Source of the DNA: Leptospira_A soteropolitanensis
Lineage (GTDB): Bacteria > Spirochaetota > Leptospiria > Leptospirales > Leptospiraceae
Length of the DNA: 64,000 nt
Strand: one strand, 5' to 3'
Assembly (NCBI RefSeq): GCF_026151335.1
Contig: NZ_JAMQPP010000004.1
Part shown: positions 34,686 to 44,227 of the stretch, in pieces
Numbering within the stretch: the first letter of the stretch is position 1
How the letters are laid out: every line of letters starts with the position of its first letter
Notes under the pieces: model-generated
Told to the model about the DNA's origin: nothing
The model's database searches: none
Seen by the model: only the letters and a program-made list of their open reading frames with translations
Translations under genes and position numbers: made by a program

Positions 34686-37600
34686 TTACGCTGAACGCAG
34701 GATTTCCCGGGGTTTGGCCCCCACTTGAGGCGAAACATATCCCCTCATTTCCATGAGCTCCATAAGTCTTGCCGCTTTGTTGTAACCGATTCTCATCCTT
34801 CTTTGTAAATAACTAGCACTCGCCTTTTTTTCGGTCACAACGATATTCCATGCCTCATCAAAAAGTTCTTCATCTTCGTCAGAAGCCATCTCGATACTCG
34901 TTTCATCGTCCCAGTTCATTTCGACATACGCAGGAGCACCCTGTTTTTTTGCCTCTTCCACGATGGACTCAATTTCTTTCTCTTCGATAAAAGGAGCTTG
35001 GATCCTTTGGAGATCACTGGAAGTGGGAGACCGGTATAAAAAGTCCCCTTTTCCGAGGAGGGTCTCGGCACCACTGGTATCCAGAATGGTTCTAGAGTCT
35101 GTTTTTTGGGCCACTTGGAAGGCAACGCGTGCCGGACAGTTGGCTTTGATGACTCCGGTGATCACATCCACAGAAGGCCTTTGGGTTGCCATCACCAAAT
35201 GGATTCCTACGGCTCTTGCCTTTTGGGAAATACGCTGGATCTGTTCTTCCAAATCCTTTCCCGAAACCATCATAAGATCTGCAAGCTCATCAATAAAGAT
35301 CACAATGTACGGAAGTTTTTGAAAACCCTTGGCATGAGCATATTCATCTACCTTTTCATTGAAACTTTTGAAATCCCTACTTTTCAATTGAGAGATCATT
35401 TGGTAACGACTCTCCATTTCTTGGATGGCCCAAGAAAGTGCCTTCGTTGCCTTTTTAGGATCTGTAATCACTGGCATAAGTAGGTGTGGGATTCCTTCAT
35501 AAAGAGTCATCTCCACCATCTTTGGATCGATCATAATGAAACGCACTTCTTCGGGTGAGCGAGTGCAAATCAAACTTGTGATCATCGCATTGATACTCAC
35601 CGACTTACCAGAACCCGTGGTTCCCGCAACAAGTAAGTGAGGGAGTTTGGCGATATCAATCATCACAAGTTTACCCGAAATATCTTTCCCGATACAGATG
35701 GATAAGTCTTTGGCCTTTTGTTGGAGGATGGTATCTTTTAAAATCTCGGACAAAAATACGTCTTCCCTAATTCGATTCGGAACTTCGATTCCAATCGACG
35801 CCTTACCAGGGATAGGTGCCACAATCCGAATATTTTTTACCTCTAAATAGGCCCTGATTTCATCAGAAAGCGAAACAATCCGATTCAGTTTGATTCCATT
35901 TGGGATAGTGATTTCATAACGAGTGATGATGGGTCCTCTTTCTTTGGTAATCACTTTGGATTCAATTCCGAAATGCCCTGTGGATTCTTCAATTTTACGA
36001 GAGATCAGATCCAGTTCACTATCGTTCTTTAAAATATTGGCCACAGGAACTTGGTGGGAGACAAGAAGTCGTGGAGAGATATAATACTTTCCTTTTTTTA
36101 GTTTTGGTTTCGGAACCATAGAACCAAACATCAGTTCCTGTTGTTCTTCCTTAGGAGCCAGTTTTTTCTTTCCGAAATTCCCAGAACTTAAGTTAGATTT
36201 TATGAGAGGTGAGTTTGTTTCTACCGCCAAAGTTTCAAGAGTCTCCTCTTCATACACTTCTATGTTCTCTCCGTCCTCTTCTTCGGAAGATTCTTCTTCA
36301 CTCACATCCCAACCGGTTTCTTCCACTAAAGACAAACGAACCGATTCCGGAATGGCGACGGCTTCCGATGGGTTGTTATCTTCTCCCTTTTCATAAAGGG
36401 AAGAATTGGATTCGAGTTTTTCATTCTCAGATCCTATTTCCAAAGCAGGATCTTCTTCCAAATCATCATAGTCCTCATCATAAACAAAAGAAGAAGAAAG
36501 ACTAGAGCTCTCAAGAATTTGGGTATCACGAGCAAAAGCAGGTTTTACAGGGTCTAATTTTGGAAGTTCTAGATTTTCTAATCCCAGACCCTCATCCAAT
36601 TTTGGTTTCCATTTGGCCTCTGGAAATTGGAAAAGAATTTTAGATTCTCTTTTACTTTCAATCTCCTCCAATTCTTCTTGTGCTCGCCTGTTGTCCGTTA
36701 ACTTTAATCTGGAAATCAAAATTTCATTTTTTTCAAATTCGGCAAGAGAATCTAATTTGGATTCTTGTTTTTGGAATCGAAATACTTTTCCCGCCTCATC
36801 AAAAAATCCTTCAAAATGAGAGGTGTTGCGATAACGAACGGATGGTGTTTTTTTTGAGGAAGGATTTTGATGAAAACGATTCTCTAATCCATCCTTACTT
36901 ATAAACTTTTTTTCCGGAGAAAAATTGGGGTCAGAAAAAGAAGACGATCTCTCAAAACGAGAATGAGAGTTTCGATTTCCCTCCCTTTTTTCATCTGCCA
37001 CAACATTCCAAAAATGATGGGCCAAATCCTCTTTTGATTCTTCTTCCGTTTGGACTGCAAACCATTGTTTGTTACGAATTTCCTCTGCTGATCCGCGTCT
37101 AGTGGAAACAACCGATTCTAAAAACTGAGGAAGTCTTAAATGAGGAAGGTCATTTCTACCACCTAACATTTTATAGATTCCATTGGAATATTTGTTAATG
37201 GCAGCAAAGGTAAAAGACCAAGCCCCGTCTTCTAACCAAATTACGGCAAAGTATAAGTATAAAAAGAAAACAACAAGGATACGTCCTGTCTCACCAAAAA
37301 GATAAGAAAAAACCCAAGAGAAAAATTGCCCAAGAATCCCACCACTATCTCCTACATGGCCTAGTGGAGTTTCCAAAAGATTCAAACTTACCGTTGTTGC
37401 AACAAGAAAGAGAGGGAAAAAAAGTGCCTTACTGAGTCGATCAAAATCAGGGTTACGGAGAGATAGAACCCCTAACATCAAAACAAATCCTGCGAGTAAA
37501 AAAGAGGACTTTCCTAAAATATAAAGTAATGTGAAGGCAATGTAATGACCAAGCCTTCCAAACCAATTGAAAAGCGATCCGTCCTCTCCTTCCTGAAACG

Positions 37601-37703
37601 AAAAGAGAGAAAGAAGTAAAAACACACCGGAAAATACTAATAGATACGGAAGGAAGTCTTTGCGCGGCAAAGTCCATCCCCATACGGATTTTTTAGGGTC
37701 CAT
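34686..37703 (-). CDS. ftsK: DNA translocase FtsK/SpoIIIE
   Basis: Septal DNA pump that clears and resolves chromosomes at division. The 1005-residue protein has about four N-terminal membrane helices (residues 15-170), a long acidic, Ser/Glu-rich linker (about 190-530), the alpha and beta motor domains with Walker A VAGTTGSGKSVSIN and Walker B YIVIFIDELADLMM, and a C-terminal gamma winged helix (SYLQRRMRIGYNKAARLMELM) that reads KOPS-type sites. All motor motifs are intact. lolA lies 40 bases downstream. It is the first gene of the long minus-strand run to yajC. Confidence 0.96.
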   Translation of the reverse strand: MDPKKSVWGWTLPRKDFLPYLLVFSGVFLLLSLFSFQEGEDGSLFNWFGRLGHYIAFTLLYILGKSSFLLAGFVLMLGVLSLRNPDFDRLSKALFFPLFLVATTVSLNLLETPLGHVGDSGGILGQFFSWVFSYLFGETGRILVVFFLYLYFAVIWLEDGAWSFTFAAINKYSNGIYKMLGGRNDLPHLRLPQFLESVVSTRRGSAEEIRNKQWFAVQTEEESKEDLAHHFWNVVADEKREGNRNSHSRFERSSSFSDPNFSPEKKFISKDGLENRFHQNPSSKKTPSVRYRNTSHFEGFFDEAGKVFRFQKQESKLDSLAEFEKNEILISRLKLTDNRRAQEELEEIESKRESKILFQFPEAKWKPKLDEGLGLENLELPKLDPVKPAFARDTQILESSSLSSSFVYDEDYDDLEEDPALEIGSENEKLESNSSLYEKGEDNNPSEAVAIPESVRLSLVEETGWDVSEEESSEEEDGENIEVYEEETLETLAVETNSPLIKSNLSSGNFGKKKLAPKEEQQELMFGSMVPKPKLKKGKYYISPRLLVSHQVPVANILKNDSELDLISRKIEESTGHFGIESKVITKERGPIITRYEITIPNGIKLNRIVSLSDEIRAYLEVKNIRIVAPIPGKASIGIEVPNRIREDVFLSEILKDTILQQKAKDLSICIGKDISGKLVMIDIAKLPHLLVAGTTGSGKSVSINAMITSLICTRSPEEVRFIMIDPKMVEMTLYEGIPHLLMPVITDPKKATKALSWAIQEMESRYQMISQLKSRDFKSFNEKVDEYAHAKGFQKLPYIVIFIDELADLMMVSGKDLEEQIQRISQKARAVGIHLVMATQRPSVDVITGVIKANCPARVAFQVAQKTDSRTILDTSGAETLLGKGDFLYRSPTSSDLQRIQAPFIEEKEIESIVEEAKKQGAPAYVEMNWDDETSIEMASDEDEELFDEAWNIVVTEKKASASYLQRRMRIGYNKAARLMELMEMRGYVSPQVGAKPREILRSA

Positions 37704-37738
37704 ACCGGAAATATCGGCCGGTTTTGAGACATAGGATG

Positions 37739-37766
37739 AAAAAAAATGGAAGCCGAAAGGCTTTCC
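37739..37766 (-). terminator. Terminator after yajQ
   Basis: On the minus strand GGAAAGCC, a four-base loop and GGCTTCC form a stem with one bulged base (37748-37766), followed by eight T residues (A run at 37739-37746). It closes the alaS-yajQ transcript upstream of ftsK. Confidence 0.8.
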
Positions 37767-37779
37767 TTAAACCAAAATT

Positions 37780-38277
37780 TTAACCCTTAAAATTCGTGAA
37801 ATTAGCATCAAAATTGAAATTGGCATTGCGGATGGCAGCCATTACCTCTTGCAAATCGTCCTTTTTTTTACCAACCACCCGAACCGAATCCCCTTGGATG
37901 GAGGCCTGGACTTTTAGTTTTTGGTCTTTGATGAGAGTCGTGATTTGTTTGGTTTGTTCTTTGTCCAAACCGTTTTGGATTTTCACCTTTTGCCGGACCG
38001 TTTGGCCTGTGGCAGGTTCGATTTTGGAGTCAAAATCGAAAGCTTTCAAACTAATTCCCCGTTTGGCCATTTTGGTGGTGAGGACATCAATCACCTGTTT
38101 GAGTTTGATATCGTTTTCAGAAGTCAAAACCAAACTATCTTCTGTCAGTTTGATCTCTGAGTTGGATCCTTTAAAATCAAACCTTGTTTGGATTTCAGTC
38201 ATGGCCTGAGCCACGGCATTTTGTAATTCCGGTCTTTCGATTTTGGATACAATGTCAAATGATGGATCTTGTGCCAT
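37780..38277 (-). CDS. yajQ: YajQ-family nucleotide-binding protein
   Basis: A 165-residue cytosolic protein of the UPF0234/YajQ family, some members of which bind cyclic di-GMP and others nucleic acid. It starts AQDPSFDIVSKIERPELQNAVAQAM and continues through QTRFDFKGSNSEIKL, VRQKVKIQNGLDKEQTKQI and IRNANFNFDANFTNFK at the C terminus, covering the whole family length in two ferredoxin-like domains. It follows alaS by 29 bases. The ligand in this organism cannot be read from sequence. Confidence 0.94.
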   Translation of the reverse strand: MAQDPSFDIVSKIERPELQNAVAQAMTEIQTRFDFKGSNSEIKLTEDSLVLTSENDIKLKQVIDVLTTKMAKRGISLKAFDFDSKIEPATGQTVRQKVKIQNGLDKEQTKQITTLIKDQKLKVQASIQGDSVRVVGKKKDDLQEVMAAIRNANFNFDANFTNFKG

Positions 38278-38306
38278 ACTTTACTCCTTACTAACTCTTA
38301 TTTCTA

Positions 38307-41066
38307 TTATCCTAATTTCTTTTTGGAAAGCTCCAAGGCAAATTCCAAAGCGGCTCCAAGACTTTCCGGTTTTTTACCACCACCTTGTGCCATATCGGGC
38401 CTTCCCCCGCCCTTACCATCTAACATCACCAAGGTTTCTTTTAATAGATCCCCACAATGAATTCCTCTTTCATTCAAAACCTTGTTACACATAAAAACAA
38501 GGGTACTGGCTTCCCCGTCCCTGGTTCCAAATAAACAGAGAACTTCTGGTTCTTTGGCTTTAAGACTATCTGCCAAATCTTTGAGTGATTTTGCATCTAC
38601 AGCCTCAAACACTTCCGTTACCACCTTTCCCTTAGAAAGTGAATGTGCTTTTTTTAAGAGTCCATCCACAAGCTCTGGATTCATTTGAAAACTCATTTGT
38701 TCTTTTTTCTTTTTGGCTTTAAAAAGAGCGCTAGACTTTTCTTCTAGTTCAGTTTCTAAATCTTCCCGAAGTTTTCGTAAAATCAAAACGGCAGAATTTC
38801 CTTCTTTGGAAAAAAGATTCTGTAAATCTTCCGGTGCAGGAACCACCGTTGTAATTCCATACTCTTTTAAATCACCAAAGTTTTCTTTGGCCGATAAATT
38901 ATGTGTTTCTACTTTTGCTGCCAGTGTTTGGAACTGGGACAAAAAGTATTCAATGACGGAATCCCCACAAATAGCTTCAACCCTTCGGTTTCCTGCCCCA
39001 GGGCTTCCTTCTTTGATGATAGCAAAGTATCCAATTTCTTTTGTGTTCGATACATGAGTCCCGCCACAAAATTCTTTGGATTTTTCCCCCATAGAAATCA
39101 CGCGAACAGAACTTCCATATTTCTCATCAAACATGGATAAGGCACCAGATTGTTTCGCAGCTTCAATGTCCAAAACTTCTGTTTTTACAGGAATTTGATC
39201 ATTCACCGCCTCATTCACATCTTTTTCGATAGAGATAATTTCTTCTTCCGAAAGTGCTTTTGGGTGTGAAAAATCAAATCGTAAATAATCAGAGGAAACA
39301 ATGGAACCTTTTTGGGCCACGTGAGTCCCTAAAATGCGGCGAAGGGCTCCATTTAACAAATGTGTGCCGGAGTGATGGTTTGCTAATTTTTGGCGACGTG
39401 TGGTATCAATCTCTGCTTCAATGGTTTCTCCGACAGAAATTTTACCTTTCAAAATGATTCCGAGATGTAAAAAAGTTTCATTTTCCTTTTGAGTGTCTTG
39501 GACCTGAAACTGGAATCCTTCCTTTTTGAGATAGCCCCAGTCACCAATTTGGCCTCCACCTTCCGCATAAAACGGAGTTTTATCTAAAACCACAACGGCT
39601 TCCATACCTTGGTTAACCTCTTTCACAGACTTTCCATCCACAAAAAGATATAAAACTTTAGCCTTAGATTTTATTTCGGTGTATCCTAAAAATTCCGTTT
39701 TGAGTTCGGGACTAGCAGTAAGGCCTGTTAGGTATTGGACTTTTTTTCCTTTCCAACTAGCGCGCGATAGATCCCGATCTTTCTCAAGTTCCTCTTCAAA
39801 GCCTTTATCATCAAAGCCGAACCCGCGATCTTCCACAAGTTCCTTTGTCATTTCCCGAGGAAATCCGTAGGTGGAATACAAACGAAATCCTTCTTTCCCG
39901 GTAACAACAGTTTGATTGGTTGATTTCATATGGTTCAAAAGAGATTCCAACTCTTCCAACCCCACTTCCAAAGTATGAAGGAAAAGTTCTTCCTCTTTTT
40001 TTAAGACGGATTCGATGTCTTTTGCTTTATCTTTCAGTTCTGGATAACGTACTGAATATAAATCGCGAAGTGTCCCAACCAGTTTGTATAAAAACGGTTC
40101 GTGGATTCCCAATTTCCTCGCAAAAAGTGAGGCTCTACGAATGAGCCTGCGGATGACATAACCACGGCCCGTACGATCAGGATAAATTCCATCCCCTAAC
40201 GAAAAAAATACGGAACGAGAATGATCGGTGATTACTCGGAAAGATTGTTTTGTGGATTCGTCGTAAGTTTTTCCAGATAACTCTTCGATTTTACGAATGA
40301 TGGATTTTAGTTCATCTGTATCGTAAACAGAATCCACTTCTTGCAGTAACATAGCCACTCGTTCGAGGCCAGATCCAGTATCAATTCCTGTTTGTTTTAA
40401 AGGGAGGAGTTCTCCTGAAACCGTTTGATTGAATTGGTTAAACACCAAATTCCAATATTCTAAATAACGATCACAGTCACATCCGGGTTTACAACTAGGG
40501 TTATTGCCACAATTTGGACCCCCTTTTTCAGGGCCACGATCCAAATACAATTCCGAACATGGACCACAGGCCCCACTGTCTCCGGCTGGTCCCCAAAAAT
40601 TATCTTTTTTCCCAAGCCTTACAATTCGTTCTTCTGGAATTCCGGCTTCCATCCAAATTTTTTTGGCTTCATCATCATCGAGGTAAATGGTGACCCAGAT
40701 TTTCTCTTTGGGAATATGAAGATGGTTTAATGAAAAATCTAATGCGTATTCAATGGCTTCTTTTTTAAAATAATCTCCAAAGGAGAAATTACCGAGCATT
40801 TCAAAGAAGGTACAATGCCTTTCCGTTTTCCCAACCACTTCTAAATCGGTAGTGCGAACACATTTTTGAACCGAAGCGGCTCGGGTGTATGGCAACTCCA
40901 CCGCTCCAGTAAACAAAGGTTTGAACTGAACCATCCCAGCAGTCGTGAATAAAAGTGTTGGATCCCCTTTTGGGATAAGGCTTGAGGAAGGCACAATGGT
41001 GTGGCCTTTCCCTTTGAAGTAACTAGTATACAACTCTGCAATTTCGCGGACGGTTTTCGACATCAT
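38307..41066 (-). CDS. alaS: Alanyl-tRNA synthetase
   Basis: Charges tRNA-Ala; cytosolic class II synthetase of 919 residues. The catalytic domain begins VREIAELYTSYFKGKGHTIVPSSSLIP and contains FTTAGMVQFKPLF and the class II motif region CVRTTDLEVVGKTERHCTFFEMLGNFSFGDYFK. The editing domain has the zinc ligands NHHSGTHLLNGALR and KEFCGGTHVSNT. The C-terminal oligomerisation region ends in GGGRPDMAQGGGKK and ALELSKKKLG. Two ATGs at the start (41066 and 41063) are possible. The MFS gene lies upstream by 49 bases. Confidence 0.97.
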   Translation of the reverse strand: MMSKTVREIAELYTSYFKGKGHTIVPSSSLIPKGDPTLLFTTAGMVQFKPLFTGAVELPYTRAASVQKCVRTTDLEVVGKTERHCTFFEMLGNFSFGDYFKKEAIEYALDFSLNHLHIPKEKIWVTIYLDDDEAKKIWMEAGIPEERIVRLGKKDNFWGPAGDSGACGPCSELYLDRGPEKGGPNCGNNPSCKPGCDCDRYLEYWNLVFNQFNQTVSGELLPLKQTGIDTGSGLERVAMLLQEVDSVYDTDELKSIIRKIEELSGKTYDESTKQSFRVITDHSRSVFFSLGDGIYPDRTGRGYVIRRLIRRASLFARKLGIHEPFLYKLVGTLRDLYSVRYPELKDKAKDIESVLKKEEELFLHTLEVGLEELESLLNHMKSTNQTVVTGKEGFRLYSTYGFPREMTKELVEDRGFGFDDKGFEEELEKDRDLSRASWKGKKVQYLTGLTASPELKTEFLGYTEIKSKAKVLYLFVDGKSVKEVNQGMEAVVVLDKTPFYAEGGGQIGDWGYLKKEGFQFQVQDTQKENETFLHLGIILKGKISVGETIEAEIDTTRRQKLANHHSGTHLLNGALRRILGTHVAQKGSIVSSDYLRFDFSHPKALSEEEIISIEKDVNEAVNDQIPVKTEVLDIEAAKQSGALSMFDEKYGSSVRVISMGEKSKEFCGGTHVSNTKEIGYFAIIKEGSPGAGNRRVEAICGDSVIEYFLSQFQTLAAKVETHNLSAKENFGDLKEYGITTVVPAPEDLQNLFSKEGNSAVLILRKLREDLETELEEKSSALFKAKKKKEQMSFQMNPELVDGLLKKAHSLSKGKVVTEVFEAVDAKSLKDLADSLKAKEPEVLCLFGTRDGEASTLVFMCNKVLNERGIHCGDLLKETLVMLDGKGGGRPDMAQGGGKKPESLGAALEFALELSKKKLG

Positions 41067-41115
41067 ACACTTACAGCGAAATCGGGTTTGCCTCCTAGGG
41101 CAAGGAAATTCGAAG

Positions 41116-42321
41116 TTAACTCTGCCTTAATTCCCGGTATTGGAGAAAAGAAAACAAGGCAAAACAGAGAAACATCCCACCGAGAATACCAAAGGTCAGT
41201 TGCGACCCAATGGTGTCCGCAAGGAGGGCGGAAAGAAAGCCAGAAACTGCTGGTGTGAACTGAAAACACACAGTATAGAGCGAAAGGATTCTTCCCCGAA
41301 GTCCGTCTTCCGCTCGTTTTTGTAAAATGGCCGGGAGGAGACTCGAAACAATTCCTCCCGTAACCCCAAAACAAAACAGAAAAAAAGAGGTGGCTTCTGG
41401 TTTTCCAAAAGGAACAAATCCTAAAAAGAAAATAGAAGAAAGAGTAAAAACAATGAGTAATACAAGTCCCTTTCTTTCTAGGTGGTGAAATAGGATGGTG
41501 AGAATCCCACCAAGAAACAGACCCGGCCCGAGAAATACTAAGACCTTGCCTCGTGCTAGTTCTCCAAGGCCCAGTTCATGTCTTACATATTTCGGTAGGA
41601 TGACTTGGATGGGGCCAAGAGCTAACATACTGAGAATTGCCATATACATCACTTGCCGAGATACCGAATCTACTTTTAGAAATTCCAAAACGATTTGGAG
41701 GTTAGCTCTGAAGGAAGGTATCGTTTTAAAATTTAAGTTTTTGGAATTGGATTCTGGGTTCCATTTTTTGCCATCATATCTTAACAATGTAAAGGCGATC
41801 ATGGAAAAAAAATGAAATAACGCCAAAATCAAAAATAAACTGGGGTAACTATTGCCTTCTCTGAACCAACCTACAGCGAGAGGACTCATCCCAAATGCAA
41901 AAATGAGCAGTAAGTTTCCCGCAATGGTATGAAAAACCAGCCGATGTGACTCCATCACTTCGCGTAAAATAGCCATCCGCCCGGGAAGTACTGTTGTCAT
42001 TCCGATTCCATTCACAAAAGCTAAGGGCAAAAGTAAAAGTGGATGATCCAAAAAGTAGTGATTCAAGGCACCTAACGAAAAAGAGGAGATAAAAAGAAAA
42101 AATTGAAAACTAACGACTACCCATTTTTTGGAATAATGATCGAGTAAGTATCCTGTGTATAAAAAGAAAATAGGAAAGGGCAAAAAGAGGAAAAAGAAAA
42201 CAATCCCTGAGAAACCTTTTACTGTATCTAAGGTTTGGCAAAAGATAACAATCGAATACAAAAAACAACTACTGGCAAAGGTACCGATGGCGAAGGCAAA
42301 ATAAAATATAAGTTGGTTCAA
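41116..42321 (-). CDS. Major facilitator superfamily transporter
   Basis: A 401-residue inner-membrane protein with about twelve hydrophobic helices in two halves. The MFS loop between helices 2 and 3 appears as GYLLDHYSKKWVVVSFQ, and VNGIGMTTVLPGRMAILREV and LQKRAEDGLRGRILSLYTVCFQFTPAVSG resemble the DHA/enterobactin-exporter (MFS_3) type in which the RAEDGLRGR pattern is common. The substrate is unknown. It is preceded by the rpsI terminator and followed by alaS with 49 bases between them. Confidence 0.85.
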   Translation of the reverse strand: MNQLIFYFAFAIGTFASSCFLYSIVIFCQTLDTVKGFSGIVFFFLFLPFPIFFLYTGYLLDHYSKKWVVVSFQFFLFISSFSLGALNHYFLDHPLLLLPLAFVNGIGMTTVLPGRMAILREVMESHRLVFHTIAGNLLLIFAFGMSPLAVGWFREGNSYPSLFLILALFHFFSMIAFTLLRYDGKKWNPESNSKNLNFKTIPSFRANLQIVLEFLKVDSVSRQVMYMAILSMLALGPIQVILPKYVRHELGLGELARGKVLVFLGPGLFLGGILTILFHHLERKGLVLLIVFTLSSIFFLGFVPFGKPEATSFFLFCFGVTGGIVSSLLPAILQKRAEDGLRGRILSLYTVCFQFTPAVSGFLSALLADTIGSQLTFGILGGMFLCFALFSFLQYRELRQS

Positions 42322-42332
42322 GGTTACCTACC

Positions 42333-42361
42333 AAAAAAAAAGCCTCCCGGAAAAGGAGGCT
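42333..42361 (-). terminator. Terminator after rplM-rpsI
   Basis: Seven-base stem AGCCTCC/GGAGGCT (42341-42347 with 42355-42361) followed on the minus strand by a run of eight or nine T residues; it ends the ribosomal protein operon before the MFS gene. Confidence 0.9.
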
Positions 42362-42391
42362 CTCTGTATCGAAAAAAAGAGGATTTTCCGA

Positions 42392-42787
42392 TTAACGTTT
42401 AGAGAACTGAGTTCCCCTACGAGCTTTGTGTAGACCGTATTTTTTACGTTCCACCATACGGCTATCACGAGTAAGAAACCCTTCTTTTTTCAAAGTAGGT
42501 TTGAGTGACTCATTAAAAGCGACAAGGGCACGAGCCACAGCATGACGAATCGCTCCCACTTGACCAATCACTCCACCGCCAGTTACATTGAGTGCGATGT
42601 CGTATTTGTCACGAGCTTCTAAAACTAGAAGAGGCTCAAGTGCTCGACGAACCAAGTGTTCACCGTTTTTAATGTAATCTTTCACATCTTTATGATTTAC
42701 TGTGATTTTACCAGTTCCAGATGCGATTTTTGCACGTGCAACGGATGTTTTGCGTCGGCCTACTGCCCAAACTGCTTTTTGCGCCAT
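42392..42787 (-). CDS. rpsI: 30S ribosomal protein S9
   Basis: Small-subunit protein of 131 residues whose C-terminal tail reaches the P-site tRNA. It reads AVWAVGRRKTSVARAKIASGTGKITVNHKD, NVTGGGVIGQVGAIRHAVARAL, LTRDSRMVERKKYGLHKARRGTQFSKR, the family's invariant parts including the final Lys-Arg. It follows rplM by one base and is closed by a terminator, the standard L13-S9 operon. Confidence 0.98.
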   Translation of the reverse strand: MAQKAVWAVGRRKTSVARAKIASGTGKITVNHKDVKDYIKNGEHLVRRALEPLLVLEARDKYDIALNVTGGGVIGQVGAIRHAVARALVAFNESLKPTLKKEGFLTRDSRMVERKKYGLHKARRGTQFSKR

Positions 42788-42788
42788 A

Positions 42789-43241
42789 TTATTTCAACTC
42801 CAGTTTTAGGGGCTTTTGAGCTCCCAAGTTGTGGTCATTACCAGCAAAAACGCGGCAATTTCTCAACATTTGATCACCTAACTTAGATTTAGGCAACATT
42901 CCTTTGACTGCTTCCATAATCACTCTTTCCGGATTCTCTTGGATGAGTTTGTGGAAAGCGATAGCAGTCATACCACCTGGGTAACGTGAGTGGTGGTAGT
43001 AAATTTTTTGTTCTCTTTTGCGACCTGTGACAGCCACTTTAGATGCATTAACGATAATGATATTATCACCACAATCCTGGTTAGGAGTGAAGGTAGATTT
43101 GTGTTTTCCGCGAAGTCGGGAAGCTACTTGACTTGCCAATCTTCCGAGAGTCTTATCAGTTGCGTCCACAACAAACCACTGTTTTTGTACGGCTTCTTTT
43201 GCAATAGAAGGGGTCTTGTGGGCTTTAGACAATAGTTCCAT
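42789..43241 (-). CDS. rplM: 50S ribosomal protein L13
   Basis: Early-assembly large-subunit protein. From the ATG at 43241 it has 150 residues, near the family norm: QKQWFVVDATDKTLGRLASQVASRLRGKHKSTF, NQDCGDNIIIVNASKVAVTG, KIYYHHSRYPGGMTAI and MLPKSKLGDQMLRNCRVFAGNDHNLGAQKP. The frame is open 15 codons further to a GTG at 43286, but that would give an unusual N-terminal extension. No ideal ribosome-binding site stands at either start; GAGGA lies 13 bases before the ATG. First gene of the rplM-rpsI operon, divergent from thiL. Confidence 0.95.
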   Translation of the reverse strand: MELLSKAHKTPSIAKEAVQKQWFVVDATDKTLGRLASQVASRLRGKHKSTFTPNQDCGDNIIIVNASKVAVTGRKREQKIYYHHSRYPGGMTAIAFHKLIQENPERVIMEAVKGMLPKSKLGDQMLRNCRVFAGNDHNLGAQKPLKLELK

Positions 43242-43318
43242 AAGTACGAGATTTTCCTCTTTTATGTCAGGATTTTCGGTTTTCACACTGGGTCAAACAA
43301 ATTTATTGGATCAAAGCT

Positions 43319-44227
43319 TTGAAAGAATCCGAAATTATACGAACTCTGTTTGGAACGACCCCGCCACCTGAGGATGATTGTTATTTTTTAGCCCCAAACC
43401 GGCTTGTGACAACTGATTCTTTATCAGAAGGTACCCACTTCCTTCACCAGTGGTCCTCTCCAAAAATATTGGCAAGAAAACTTGTCGAAGTGAATGTCTC
43501 AGACATCACCTCTTCAGGCGGAAAGCCCAAAGAATGTTTCCTAAACCTGGGTTTATCTCCTCTTTCTCAGAAAAAAGAATGGGTTCGTAGTTTTTCCAAG
43601 GAATTACGAAAATCCTTAGACCAATATGGAATGAAACTAGCGGGAGGCGACACCTTTTCCGCATCGAAAACCCAATTGGCGCTCACCGTTGTGGGTATAG
43701 TGGATAAACCCTGGCTACGTTCTGGTGGCAAATTGGGAGATTACCTTTATCTCACGGGTACCTTGGGTCTAAGTCAATTGGGTTACCGAACCCTCAAAAA
43801 AAAATCCAAAAACAAAGTTTACAAAGAAGCAGTGGAGCGCCATCTTTCTCCTAAATCTCGTTATGCGATCCTAAGCAATCTAAAAGATTTCAAAATCCAT
43901 GCATGTATGGACATTACCGATGGACTCATCCAAGACAGTGAAAGATTAGCTAAAGCCTCCCAAGGTAAAATAAAAATCCAAATTGAATCCATTCCCCTCC
44001 ATCCATTGGCAGTCAAAGAACTTGGCATTGATTTATGTTTAGGATCTGGAGAAGAATTGGAACTTTTGTTTTTATCTCCAGAGATTTTGCCAACAGAACT
44101 TTCCGGAGTTCCGGTAACCATGATTGGAAAGTTAGAAAAAGGAAAGCCAGGGGTTCTATTTTTGAAAGATGGAAAAAACTATCTCCCCAAAACCAGAGGT
44201 TACCTTCACTTTTCAGAAGAGGAATAA
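43319..44227 (+). CDS. thiL: Thiamine-monophosphate kinase
   Basis: Phosphorylates thiamine monophosphate to the active diphosphate; cytosolic, PurM-like fold. The 302-residue protein has EDDCYFL and TTDSLSEGTHF (metal-binding Asp), LVEVNVSDITSSGGKPKECFLNLGL, MKLAGGDTFSASKTQLALTVVG and CMDITDGLIQDSERLAKAS with a further Asp pair. The start is TTG with a weak ribosome-binding site, 32 bases from the start of the divergent L13 region. The 3' end overlaps the receiver/kinase-like gene by 22 bases. Confidence 0.92.
   Translation: MKESEIIRTLFGTTPPPEDDCYFLAPNRLVTTDSLSEGTHFLHQWSSPKILARKLVEVNVSDITSSGGKPKECFLNLGLSPLSQKKEWVRSFSKELRKSLDQYGMKLAGGDTFSASKTQLALTVVGIVDKPWLRSGGKLGDYLYLTGTLGLSQLGYRTLKKKSKNKVYKEAVERHLSPKSRYAILSNLKDFKIHACMDITDGLIQDSERLAKASQGKIKIQIESIPLHPLAVKELGIDLCLGSGEELELLFLSPEILPTELSGVPVTMIGKLEKGKPGVLFLKDGKNYLPKTRGYLHFSEEE

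Noticed and set aside
34646..34738. N-terminal extension of LolA
   Set aside because: It overlaps the ftsK 3' end and precedes the signal peptide with non-signal residues.
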